Source: Hydractinia symbiolongicarpus (lineage: Eukaryota; Cnidaria; Hydrozoa; Anthoathecata; Hydractiniidae). Taken from it: 60,000 bases of DNA. The stretch spans positions 22,881,001 through 22,941,000 of the forward strand of contig NC_079885.1 of NCBI RefSeq assembly GCF_029227915.1, in the 5' to 3' direction. Numbering within the stretch: position 1 is the stretch's first letter; each line of letters starts with the position of its first letter. The notes under the pieces were generated by a model. It searched no databases. It saw nothing but the letters and a program-made list of their open reading frames with translations, and was not told the DNA's origin. Below, in pieces: positions 14,401 through 25,900 of this stretch. Position numbers and translations under genes: made by a program.

Positions 14401-15104
14401 CAGAAAAATTAAGTTACCAATGATTAAAGCTTAAAAAGGCATAGCAAAAATCATAGTAAGTAAGTAAGTTAGAAACAGAAAGTTTTTTGCACGATTGGCT
14501 CTCCTTCGTTTGTAGATGTTGCATTGCCACCAGAGACACGTATGATGTCGTTCTAACTTGCTTGTCTGTTTTACATGCCCGTTGGCGGTCAGTAGATGGT
14601 TCCAAATGGACTGAAAAAACTCCATTTTAAGTGTGCTGAAGTAATAACTTGAATCAGATTTTATATCTATTTTTATTCTTGTTACAGGTTCCCTTTCAAC
14701 CACAATTCAACATTCAGTATCACAGTATTGCTCCGGTAAAAAAGCAATGCGGTGGAGAGTATAACGTGACTCATGGTCGATTACACACACCAGGCTTCCC
14801 ATACCAGTACCCTGAAATGCAAGACTGTGTATGGAATATATATTCACCAAATCACAAAAAAATTAAACTAAGATTTGGGCATTTTCACTTAGAAGCGCAC
14901 GAAGCATGCGAATATGATTATGTTGAAATTGAAGAACACTTTCTAAATATGTTGGCAGTTAAAAAAATAGGACGTTTCTGTGGAGATGTAAAACCCCCAA
15001 CTCTGCACATTGACGGCAGCACTTCGTTTATTACGTTGAAATTTCACTCCGATGCCACTATGAATAAAAAAGGTTTTAAAGTTATTATTAAGGAAATGGA
15101 CTAA
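5440..15104 (+). CDS. Tolloid/BMP1-like astacin metalloprotease, 12 exons
   Basis: Secreted zinc endopeptidase of the tolloid/BMP1 family, whose members process procollagens and release BMPs from Chordin-type inhibitors. Exons: 5440-5560, 8214-8351, 8770-8884, 9416-9647, 10003-10225, 10743-11144, 11382-11738, 12082-12216, 12576-12695, 13211-13333, 14024-14331, 14688-15104 (stop TAA); all junctions are GT-AG and stay in frame, giving 896 aa. Residues 1-17 are a signal peptide; a short propeptide ends in a basic furin-type site (RKRRRRYRR) followed by [13 protein letters not shown], close to the mature start of BMP1. The catalytic domain (about 75-275) shows [24 protein letters not shown] (zinc ligands about 153, 157, 163) and the Met-turn SIMHY (208-212). 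Then come CUB1 (277-410), CUB2 (411-529), three Ca-binding EGF domains beginning DIDEC, DKDEC and DVNEC (530-655), a divergent CUB3 and CUB4 to the end. Exons 6-10 are each one phase-1 module. The short propeptide and the grouped EGFs are unusual. Family assignment is firm; exact orthology is not. Confidence 0.93.
7104..7127. repeat. (GTT)n microsatellite in tolloid intron 1
   Basis: About eight GTT units in the 2.65-kb first intron of the protease gene. The rest of that intron (5561-8213) shows no exon I can recognise; open frames around 6891-7479 owe their length partly to this repeat. Confidence 0.85.
9090..9285. mobile_element. Small inverted-repeat element in tolloid intron 3 (MITE-like)
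   Basis: A GC-richer patch begins with an arm at about 9090-9116 (GACGGGACAGAAAGG...) and ends with its imperfect reverse complement at 9261-9285 (...CCGTTCCGTCCCGC). Arms of ~26 nt enclosing about 140 nt of AT-rich sequence look like a non-autonomous element or decayed foldback. No target-site duplication could be fixed by eye. Confidence 0.4.
9411..9424 (+). promoter_or_regulatory. Competing splice acceptors for tolloid exon 4
   Basis: Two AG acceptors nine bases apart precede the catalytic exon: one ends at 9415 and the other at 9424. Both keep the reading frame. Using 9415 yields G-C-C-S-F-V-G, matching the Cys-Cys loop typical of tolloid/BMP1 proteases (GCCSYVG in BMP1); using 9424 removes C-C-S. 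I chose 9415 because it restores the family hallmark and follows a better pyrimidine tract. Confidence 0.6.
11861..11900. repeat. Perfect 20-bp tandem duplication in tolloid intron 7
   Basis: Two identical 20-base units (ATACAGGCACATAAGGAACC) lie directly head to tail, 120 bases after the donor of the second CUB exon. No coding role is apparent. Confidence 0.9.
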
Positions 15105-18100
15105 TGAGTTTTCGTTGAGTGAAGGTCATGCAAATTTGTTGGAAATGCATTCATAGAACTCTATAGAAATATGTTTTATGCTTTTGCTTTGACAGCAGGT
15201 CAAACATTTGAGATTGCATCAAATCTCGTTTGTAAAAGAAAGCATCGGCATTATGTATAAGCAATAACAATTCTATCGCCTTTTTCCTATATTTTAGCTT
15301 AAGGACCGTTTTTGTAATAGCTGCAGGCCGTTGAGTTGCTGAACGGTCTCATATTATACTGTTAAGAGTCCTCAACCGATACTTGATACCTAGAAGGAGA
15401 AAAATAAGGTTGACTGCTGAGTTTTAAAGATACATGTAGCTATAGTGTAATAAATATTGGAATTCATTTTTTATTTCGTTTTATTTTATACATTTTTTAT
15501 TTTAATTCATGTAAATATATCGTTTATATTAAAAAAATTATTTATTATTTTGGAAAAACATTGTTATATTAGCGAAGCAACATTTAGTATTTTAATTTTT
15601 TGGCGAACTGAGTTTTTACACGTTTTGAATTCCATGAAGTAAAATCTTTTATTTTCAACAATTAGTCTCATGATCAAGTGAGAATTATCCACTTGCAAAA
15701 GCGTTTTCACAGTAAATATGATAACAGTCCACATTAGCTATATTCCACGTAGAAATATGTCAATAAACACTCTCTATCTCATCTGTTCTATTTCTGTATG
15801 CATAGTTTGCCTGGAACAAATTAGTTTTGTAGACGTATGGAAGGTTCAAAATTAGTTCTTTCCATGATTATGTCTGAATTGTTTTATGCAAGAGTCAAAA
15901 AAGTTTAGGAAAAGGTATTTTGGAGTATTAAGTCTTATGTTGGGTATGTAGCTATTACTATGTAAAAGAAATTCCTTCTGTCACTTTAACATTTTTTTTG
16001 AGAATTAACTACCAAATTCAAAATGAAGTTAAAATTCATCCCCTTTAAAGTAAATATCCGCAATTCTTTCAGTATCTATTTTCTACAATAGTAGATCAAC
16101 ATTTTGTATATCTTTCAATTGCCTTCTCAACAACCATTGAATAGTGAAATATATATTTATATAATGCATGTGAAGGTATTTTTGTAAATATGTTTTGTTG
16201 TTGTTTTTGTTTTTCATAAAAACGAGGAACACGACTATATTTTATACTTCAGCATTGTGTCTTTACTGCGTTTTAAATTTACACACCTTTTTTTATTCTC
16301 TTAACCTTTCGTATTCAGCCCCTTTTACTGGTTTTGTTTTGACGGCTCACGCAGAGAGATTAAATTTCTGCTATTAACCAATCCAAGCTTTTCGCAGCCT
16401 CAACATGCCGACGGAACAAACATGATACGCCAAAGAAGACCATTTTGGTTTGGAAACAATGGTGCGTGGTTTGTAGATCCCATTTTTTTCCTATTTCTCT
16501 CTTAAGCTTTTAGAATATCTATTTTTTGTATGTTTCACATGTTAAAATAAATATATTGTCACTTTTTTTAGTAATGTACAAAAATTAAAGATAATTAACT
16601 CCTACATATACGGAGGTGTGGCACTCGAGGGCTAAAATATGCTGATATCAGCAGCAAAAATCTAAAAACCATAAGGCAGAGGACACTCAGTGTAATGTGT
16701 TAAAATCCAGTGGAACAATTAATGCATTAAATATACAGTATATTTTTCATAATCCAACAATCACAGGACTTACGATGAAGCCTATTGATACTTCTACAAA
16801 GCAAATACAGTTTAGCATTTTTATATTTTGCATGAGTTGCATAAGTTTTGCATAAGTTCCTGTGGATATTCAAAAATTAATTGTGAGTGGCACTAGGCTG
16901 AGCGATTAGTGCAAGTAAACGTGTTGCAGATCCAGGTGGACAAAAAATAAGTTTCTAACCACTTTGTATTTATACGTCATAAAATTTAGATTATGTATTT
17001 GTCACTGTGCTTTAGAAGCACATTCCCACTTTCTCTGAGCTGGATAAGATATTTAATCCTAAACCTGGGACACATTTTATCTGTTTGAATTATTTTTAAT
17101 ACTGAGAATCACTTTGAATGTTTTCTGTACACATGGCTTGTCAAAATTGATATGCTGTCAAAAACAGTTTATCGGCGTCTCTAAAAATGGCTAAATTCAG
17201 GAACTCAGAAACTATGATAGTAGTAAAAAAATTTTGGGGTTCATTTCATCAAACTGGTCTAAAAACATATAATACCAAATTTCAAGTCATTATTTCAATT
17301 TTTACTGAAGTAATAGGACTTTTACTTAGTATAGCTTTTCACACCGCTTACACCAAAATGGTTGCAGGGACTAATCGGTTTGAAATTAATTTATAATATT
17401 TTAATAACATCCTTTTTTTCTGATGTGTTTTTATTTTCCTGTAAAAGTTGTTGCATAGCTTATGTATATGACATTAGGATAAGGATGAAAAAGTTACTGT
17501 GGGACATGGGTTTTAAACCTTAAAAATTTCCAGCGAGAAATTTGAAAACTAATAAATGACAAAACCGCAAAAGTTTTTCTTAAAAATTTTTAATTTTTGT
17601 TAATGTGAAAGCAATTCACATGAAAAAGTTTCTGATGTTTGTTGTGAATAAATCTTCCATATTACCCATATGGGATAACTTGATAAACAATAAATTTTCC
17701 TGCAGGTGTTCTCAAATATGTGTAATATAATTTTGAAAACTGTGATGTAATTTTCTTCTTTAAGTTTTGACTTTTAATCCAGCCAAGAAGCTCAGCCTTG
17801 TCCTTTTATACTTAGTCTAGCTAGCCAGGGCTAAAAAGTTTAATATTCAAACTTGACCTATTTTACTGAGTATTAAGTAATAAAGGCTAGGATAATCCTA
17901 AATCTAGCTATAGGGTAGCTAAGCTACCTGTAAGAACAATATCAAACAACGTCGAGGCTGTTCTCTTTTGTAAACAAACCCAGTGGTATTTTGTAATAAG
18001 CACCAAATTTTATGTGTGCATTTAATGCACTAATGAGTGTAACCAAAGCCCCCTGTACGTGAATCCTAAAAATTTATGTCATTGGCTCACTCTTTACGAA

Positions 18101-20950
18101 TGACACCACTTAACAAAGACACCGTACTTTGCTATTTTCCGTAACCTACACCGAGATTTGGGTGTGATATATGTCAGAATTAATTGTCTTTAACGATACT
18201 TAGCTATTATTTCGATAAATAATTTGTACGTTACACATTTACGCCAGTTAAGTTAACGTTGCTTTATTTTACGCGAGTTAACCTAACAGAGTATAATTTT
18301 ACGCGATTGATTGCGATCGGACTCTTGTTGATGTAGCTTCGTCCGTTTGAAACAGCTGAAGCCAGTAGTTACCATCGTAAAAAATGTTCGTCGATCAGGT
18401 AACTGATGGAAGAATGAAAAACGCTATCATTTTTGTATCTATGGAAACAGAAAAATAAAGAAGGCATTCAAACACTCTTATAAAATTTATTTTCAAGAAC
18501 AAACTAATTGCGAAATCAATAAGAACAGAAGTTATAAATAATGTAAAATTAATTATCTGCTAAGAAAAGTTTCAAAACAAGTATGTTCTAACGAAACAAC
18601 AAAGATAGAAAACAATCAAGCAATAATTTTTCAAATTTTTGTTAATAAGTTTTCAGGAAGTGGCAGCACAACCATATATATATCTCCTGCATCCTTAAGA
18701 ATGAGTTAAATCTACCATAAACACGATATGTCCTTCTTTACGCCTTTTCCCAAGGCTATGCACGAGATTACTAATGTGGGTGATAATATAGTGTATAAAA
18801 GAAGTGGAGTGGTTGAGGCGCTCACACAGATTTGTATTATTGCCAAGAATGATTTTTGAAAATAAGTTTAATTCATAAAAAGGTAAACATGTTAAAAATT
18901 TAAAAAAAGGGATACAATATCTCTGACTAGACCACTAAAAAAATCAGTTGTATTTTTGCTCTTACAGTAGGTGTCTTGATGCGTCTAATTGTATAAAAAA
19001 TGTTTTCGACAGGCATGACTAGACTCCTAGTGAGTATGACTTTCACACGAAACTTAAACCCATATTAAAAGCACGCAAAAAAAGCAAGTATAATTTTTTC
19101 CTTAAAATTTTGTGTGTTGCTTGTTTTTAATTTCTTTCTCAGTTTCGCGGGTTTTATTTATTTTTTTTTTTTTTTTGAGAGAGTAGCCATATTTGTTTTG
19201 AGTTAATTTCACGTTGTCGGTTTCGTTAAATTTTGCTTTTTCATTTTTTGCCGCGTTCTTCATATGACGAACTTTTATGAGAAGTAATTGACAACACCGC
19301 TGCAGATCATCCCCGTTCGTGTTTCAAGTCCCTAAAATGACCAAATAAGACTCCGGACAAAATGGATTTAAAATGGAAATATTGTCAGGATTATTGTGAT
19401 TCAAATTGTTGTTAAAATGTCGTCCCGTTTCTTATGAAAGCACGTGATTCTTAATGACATATTTGTAGAACCAAAAAAAAAAACAAAAAAAAAACAAGCA
19501 AAAAAACAAAAATCAAAACAAATTAAAAATCATGTGCTTCTTTTATTTCCGTACAAAACCCGCTGGTACACGTTTTTTTTTATACAAGAACATTAAAATT
19601 TCAGCTGGATATGCTTTTTTACGTTTCCCAGCCTGAAAGTTTTTATTTGTGTTCTTTTTTCAAAATGCGTATAAATGATTCATAAAAACGTTGAGACTTT
19701 GCCAAAAATTGAGAACATATTAAGAAAATACTCAAAATCTTTGGCCAAAAGTACGATTTAGGTTGATTATTTCTTGAACTGGATAAAATAGAGATGTTAA
19801 TGAAGTTAACTCATTTTGTAACAACCTACACATAATACTAGCTATAAGAATGAACAAACTGTCTGTAAATTATTATTTCTCAGTAATTCTACACTTTTTA
19901 TAATCACTAAAAAACACTGGCTGCGTATGTTCTTAAGATGTTCTTATTTTTTTGGCAAAACCTCAACATTCTTATAACCAAGTTCTTGTATAAAAAACTG
20001 CATTACGCAACGCATCGCAGGAGTTTCTTTGGTTGCCTGATCACAAACAATTTTTATGGTTAATATCTTCTTTAATTTTATGAGTTATTTCTGGTTATAA
20101 TGCAAATAAACATTAAACTCGTATAACATTTTCGTATAATATTTCAATTTTTGTCTTCTTTCTTTTTGTTTATTATTTCTTTGGTGTCCTTAGAGAATTT
20201 TTTTATAATACGTACATGTTTGTTATTGAATTTGTTTCACCGAAATTACATTCAAATAAGAAATATATTCGCCGTGATTTGCATTGAAGAAAGACATTTC
20301 TTCGTCAATTAGAAAAACTATGTGCAGGGGGACAGAAGCGTTTAGACATTCTAATTTCTTTGCATTTAAAGCCTATTAACTTTTAGATTCTTGGTAATAT
20401 CAAAATATCAAAATGAGGAACCACTTTTGTTTCTTAATTTAGTTATATTTTTGGAATATTTAGACGGACTCTTTTATTCTTAATTCGGTGATCTTATATA
20501 GTTAAGACTAGACTAAAATTATGTTTTCGACTAAGTTTAAATTTCCAAAAAATAATAATAATGAGAATAATATAAAAAAAAACTCAGCATTACTTGGAAA
20601 TTATTCTCACAACTGTCTTAGCTACAAATTCTTGCCCACCTGTTTTTATTATATATCTTTAATATGTGTTTTATGTACTTTAGTTTTTTAATATTTACGA
20701 AAAATAATTACTGACAACGTACAAATATTAAATTAACATTGATATCAATTTTAAAAACACAGAAAAGGCCTCTTGTCAAAAGTAAACTTCTTTGGGGAGA
20801 AAATATACTTTTATATTTTATTAAAACAACTAAAAGATATGAAATAAAGAAAGAACAATCAAACAAACAAAAAATAACCATTGTCTAAAAGAAAAACTGT
20901 TTCGTGAAAAATACCCCCGTCTAATGTATTTCCAATTGTCTACCGAGTTT
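15105..20950. other. 3' UTR of tolloid gene and intergenic region
   Basis: After the protease stop codon there is about 350 bases of probable 3' UTR, then AT-rich DNA without a recognisable exon on either strand. Small local repeats occur: a TGCATAAGTT-like word repeats near 16830-16860, and TTTACGCGAGTTAAC-like words recur at about 18240-18310. The open frame at 17187-17396 has no recognisable similarity and a composition typical of AT-rich noise. Confidence 0.45.
15449..15454 (+). terminator. Candidate polyadenylation signal of the tolloid gene
   Basis: Canonical AATAAA 345 bases after the stop codon at 15104, followed within about 20 bases by a T-rich stretch. It is the clearest AATAAA after the stop, so it is the likeliest 3' end; it was read by eye only. 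Confidence 0.4.
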
Positions 20951-20951
20951 T

Positions 20952-20959
20952 TATATAAG
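20952..20959 (+). promoter_or_regulatory. Candidate TATA box for gene A
   Basis: TATATAAG lies 82 bases upstream of the start codon at 21041. Transcription about 30 bases downstream would give a 5' UTR of roughly 55-60 bases, a normal arrangement. An open frame in phase with the start codon runs upstream across this site from 20924, but I prefer 21041 because a signal peptide begins exactly there. AT-rich context means the match could be chance. Confidence 0.4.
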
Positions 20960-21040
20960 CTTGAAAGTAGAACTTTTTATAATAACTTTCAAGAAAAATT
21001 GAATAAAATTCTACGTATTAAAAAGTCGTTTAAGGCTAAA

Positions 21041-22876
21041 ATGCAACCACTTTGGATATTTTTTTTATTGTTATCCCTGGTTAATATCGTGAAAGGTAAT
21101 CTAATTAATGTTTGTATAAAGCTGCATTTGTTTTGATAAAAAAACCTGGTGAAGAGCCAGTTCTAAAAGTATTTTTTTATTTCATACATCTGAATAGCTC
21201 ATTTTGTAATAATGTCAAATTATGTAATTAATGCCGCTCATTTTGTAATACCTACTGCGTTTTGTAATAAGCGGTTTATTTTGAAATACCAGCCGCGTTA
21301 TGTAATGAAAACAACTCATTCTGCAAAGCCTTTTTTGGTGACCGACTTGCTGAAATTAAATGTACTGGTAACCTTCAGGTTGAAAATCATGGTCCTGATG
21401 AAATTTAGTATTCTGGTGAATCTCTTGTGGTTTTGACGAAGAAGTTGATGTATCGGGTTATAATATCCTGATAAAAAACTGTTGTGGTAATTTTGGCGTT
21501 TGAGTACATATCCTTGTAGTCACACAATATTGTAACTTATTGCCCTTCCATCCCTCCCAAGTTCAGTCTCCGTTTACCTAAATACTCGGGCGGAAAAATC
21601 AGGAAATTTATAATAAAAGTTACCTCATTAAAATAAGCTAAATAACCTCTTTTCACGATTTCTATTCATTTCAATCCATTGGGAAAGTTGAATATCAAAA
21701 GAAAAAACGTCAACGATAATGACATATTTTGATTGGTTAGTTGCAAGTTCATGGACGTACGTGCCTGCCCTAGCTGAATAGATTGTAAAAGCTAGAGCAA
21801 AAAACACAACACTAGAATCACCAGAACATTTGATTCCTTCAGGACATTCGTTAGAACCATGAATTTCGACACTAAGTCAGCAAAGTTATATAACAATTCG
21901 ATTTTATCACAAAACGTGGAAGATATTATTATTTAATTCAAAAGCGGCATAGAACTAGTTCGAAAGTTAGGTAATTGGGTAATTGGCCTGCACAGCAAGC
22001 ACATCCCGAACAAAATAATTTTTTTACTCTTTTTGTTTCTTGCTTTAAAAATAGTAGTAAAAGTTTCTTTATTTTTAAAGATTCCACACACAGGTATAAT
22101 TAGGTTTCTTATGAAAAAACGTGTTTTGTAAAGTGGCATTCTGAAAATGCAATTTTGATAGCCGATTTTATTCCAAGAAATTAACGAGACACAAAATTAA
22201 GGACCACTAAATTAACACAAAGAATATTACCGCGAATGCCAAAGCAGTCGATAAAAAAAGAATTTAATTAGCGCGACTCAGTTTAACAGCTGTCCTGCAG
22301 CCATCCTTAATTACGTTAGAATAAGGAACCGTACAAGGACGATATTTTTTCTGTATAACCAAACAAGGAGAAGAAAGTTTAAAAGAACTTTGTATTGGTA
22401 GGACAATATATTTTTAAAATTCAATTACAGGTTTTACATTAACTAATAACTTTTTTTAACCTCCTAGATATTTCGCATTACGCTTGGATAAGGGGCATTA
22501 AATTAACGCGAATATCCAAAAATCGTGTTGATTAATGCTTTAACTTCCTGGAATACAATAGTTTCATCTGCTTTCGTTCTACATAGGCAATGTTACCCAA
22601 GTTTTTGACTAAATTCTGGCTGTATCATTTCTATTTTTTTTTTGTTGATTATAACGTTAATACACATGTAACCAATGTTCACATTTCAGGTATTACAACA
22701 CACAAGAAGAAATTCCAAACTGTGGGATGCTTTGTAGAATGGGATGGTCCGTCGAGAAGAACTCTTTTCAATGACAGAAGTAACATAAAGTGGAGAGCTT
22801 ACCCAGACTACATAGATAGGTATCATCCTGTAGATATATTTTATTTGTGGATTCGGTTTTAGTATTGCAAACTATT

Positions 22877-22930
<54 letters not shown>

Positions 22931-25900
22931 TAATCAATATGTTTGGATTATGAGTAATAATAATCCCCTCATATTTTCATGAATCACAATTTCTAAGATG
23001 AAGATAGGAAGTAGGAAACGGCTTCTGGTTTGTTTAATCCAATGTTCTAATAATTGTCGAAAATTATCATTGCCTATCTAGGAACAAACTAGCATTGTGA
23101 GCTATAAGATAAAGTCATTTCTTTTGTCATCTCTGGTTAATGTTATTATAATGTACATTTTCCACCATAATTCTATTTTTATTCTTATACCCATAATGTT
23201 ACTCGGTTGACATGGAGTAGGTATCACTTTAAATTTGACACGAATCTGTCCCTTTAAATCGGATTGCTCCCGGCACTTACGCTTCATGCTGTCATGGGAA
23301 AAAGAATAGCGAGAGGTTGATATTCCTTGCTCATCATTGTCTTATGCCCTTTAATTAAGTTGTAACATTATATTTTGACTTCAATTTCGTCAATGACGTC
23401 AATTTTTGATTGACGTGGATTGAAGTAGGAAATAATATGATAATTGGTATACATATCTTACTCCATTAAGACCATGCTTTTTAGAAGAGACATGATGACC
23501 CATAAGTCACGAAACCAGACCAGTTGAATAATATATACAAATTCGTTGATCGCAGGCGGAACAAATTTTAATCAGAAATGACGTCGCATATGAATAATGC
23601 GAGCACTCGTGTTGCTGCCGGAACAGTTTATTTTACTCTTTCTTGTGCGAATCTTTTTTTTTTTTGATAAAAATTGTTATAAAAAGTTCATTACATGGCA
23701 ATATCTATTACATTATAAAAGACAGCAACTGCAAAAATGACACGTAAAATCAAGCTTTAACTAAATTAGGTAAATTTCAACGTGCGACTAGTTGAAATGA
23801 ATAATTTTCAGTAAATGTTCTTACGTCCTTCTTTTCTGGAAGACCAAGAAAACCTATTTGCTACTAAATCCACCTCAAGTTAGTTAATTTCCCTTTAGCT
23901 TATCAGATCGATGTTATGAGACTGCAAAAAAATCTAATTATACGTACTTTTCAATTCGCTTTTATGGAATATGTGTCGGTATCAATGATGCAAAGGGGAA
24001 CACTACAACCAGATGTATGAATGAAAAATTCAAAACATGTGACCTTACAACTGATAATCTATGCGCTGGTAAAGATTCCGCAGACATGATTTACCAAGTT
24101 GGTAAGAAAAATTTTCATTGCTTTCTTTTGTACCTGCACTGATAAAAATTTTAAACCAATAAATTAAACAGTACTTAATAAACATCATTACATTTTATTT
24201 CTGTAAAAAGCAACGCCTATGTGAAAAGACCTTTATACGGTAACCACGCAGGATGTACCTTGCGGGGTATTCACAAAGGGTATGCCTTACGGGGTATTTA
24301 CGCAGTGTGTGCCTTACGGGGTATTTACGCAGTGTGTGCCTTACGGGGTATTTACGAAGGGTATGCCTTGCCGGGTACTTACGCAGGGTATTATATATAG
24401 AACATTTTTCAAAAGATATGCAACAGAAATCCTTCAAGTTTTTGAATAATTAAAATTGTCCACCAAGATAAAAAAAGTGTTAACTTCTTATTGATCTTGT
24501 TTAAATCTATATTTTACTCTTGATACCTCACTGAACCAAATTCTGCGCAATTTTACTCGCACAATTAATTTCGGTGTGAGGACTCTTTCTCAAACCGGTA
24601 ATGCTTATTATTTCAAAGGAATTGATGGTGGTTATGGTCCATGGAGTTCTTATGGAAGCTGCAGTGTCACGTGTGGAACGGGACACAGTCAGAGGAAAAG
24701 AGAGTGTAATAATCCTGCACCAGCTGCTAACGGAAATGACTGTACCATTCTTGGTTCTGATATGGAAATCAAAGTATGCACAATGACAGAATGTACAGGT
24801 ACTAAATAAAGAAGAATTTGACAATATAGCCAGTTCTTCGATTTCTTCTGGGAAGCACAAATGCTCTAACTTATCTTAAATCTGCTTGTGGGTTTATCTT
24901 AAAATAGACCCAGAAAGTATCGGTAATATTCTTGCGAGATTTTCTTTCTTGTTAGCAGCGGTTACAGATGGCTTTACCAACTGGAGTACATGGGGTCCAT
25001 GTTCTCAAACATGCGATGGTGGTTCCAGAAGAAGAAGAAGGCAGTGTAAACCTAAAGCACGTTGTGTTGGGCCATTAGAAGAAACCCAAAATTGTGTTAA
25101 CGATCTGTGCAAAGGTAAAATCATGTCATTTTCTTCCCGTTCACAGTTACAGCAATTTTGGCATACCCAAATTGAATATTCATCAAAATTTTGATACTTT
25201 TACTTGTATTAAAACACTTGTATTTTGTCAAGTATTTTTCACCAAATCATTCGATTAAAATGAAGAAAAAGATATTTATATTACTGCTCGGCTACAAAAA
25301 TACAATAATGCAATAATATCCTGAAAATAATGACCACTTTAACAGGTCTTCCACGGTTTTGTGTAATATACATTGACAGTAAAATAATAGATAATTAGAC
25401 ATGGAATTGTTTGTGGCATTTAAATTCACGAATTGGACATTAAAAATTTTTGCTGCAAATTAGGCATATTCTTATGGAAATTAAGGAATTAAAAATTGTC
25501 AATTAGTAACCTCATATACGTGCTGTTTTGATAAGAATCATTTTATAGGCACTTCCTGGTTCAAATCCTTTAAAAATAAACGAAGAAATTTATAAGCAAC
25601 AGCCAGTCTGAAGTTAAAAAACAAAAAAAATTATGCAGATTACTTACAACGACGTAAATAAAGGTTTTGCTTTTGATTGACACACCATTCTAACTAAACA
25701 GGAAAACACGTTAATTTGATGTTTCCAAGTAGATGGTAAGCAAGTGACGGTAAGAAACAGTTGACCGTAAAAGAGAGAAACTTAAGCAACGCCTTAACCA
25801 AAATTCGTTTTATTCAAAAAAAAGTAGTTATTGTTTTTCTTATGTTTTGTATCTAGTATTTTTAGTCTTAAAGTAAATATAGGACTAAAATTACAGAAAA

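Noticed and set aside
20924-21040. Upstream extension of gene A's first exon to an earlier ATG at 20924
   Set aside because: It would bury the signal peptide 39 residues inside the protein and start upstream of the candidate TATA box.
24195-24453. Overlapping open frames on both strands with repeated RKYPVRHT or CLTGYLRSV peptides
   Set aside because: Translation of the 27-bp intronic minisatellite; no splice sites link it to the gene frame.
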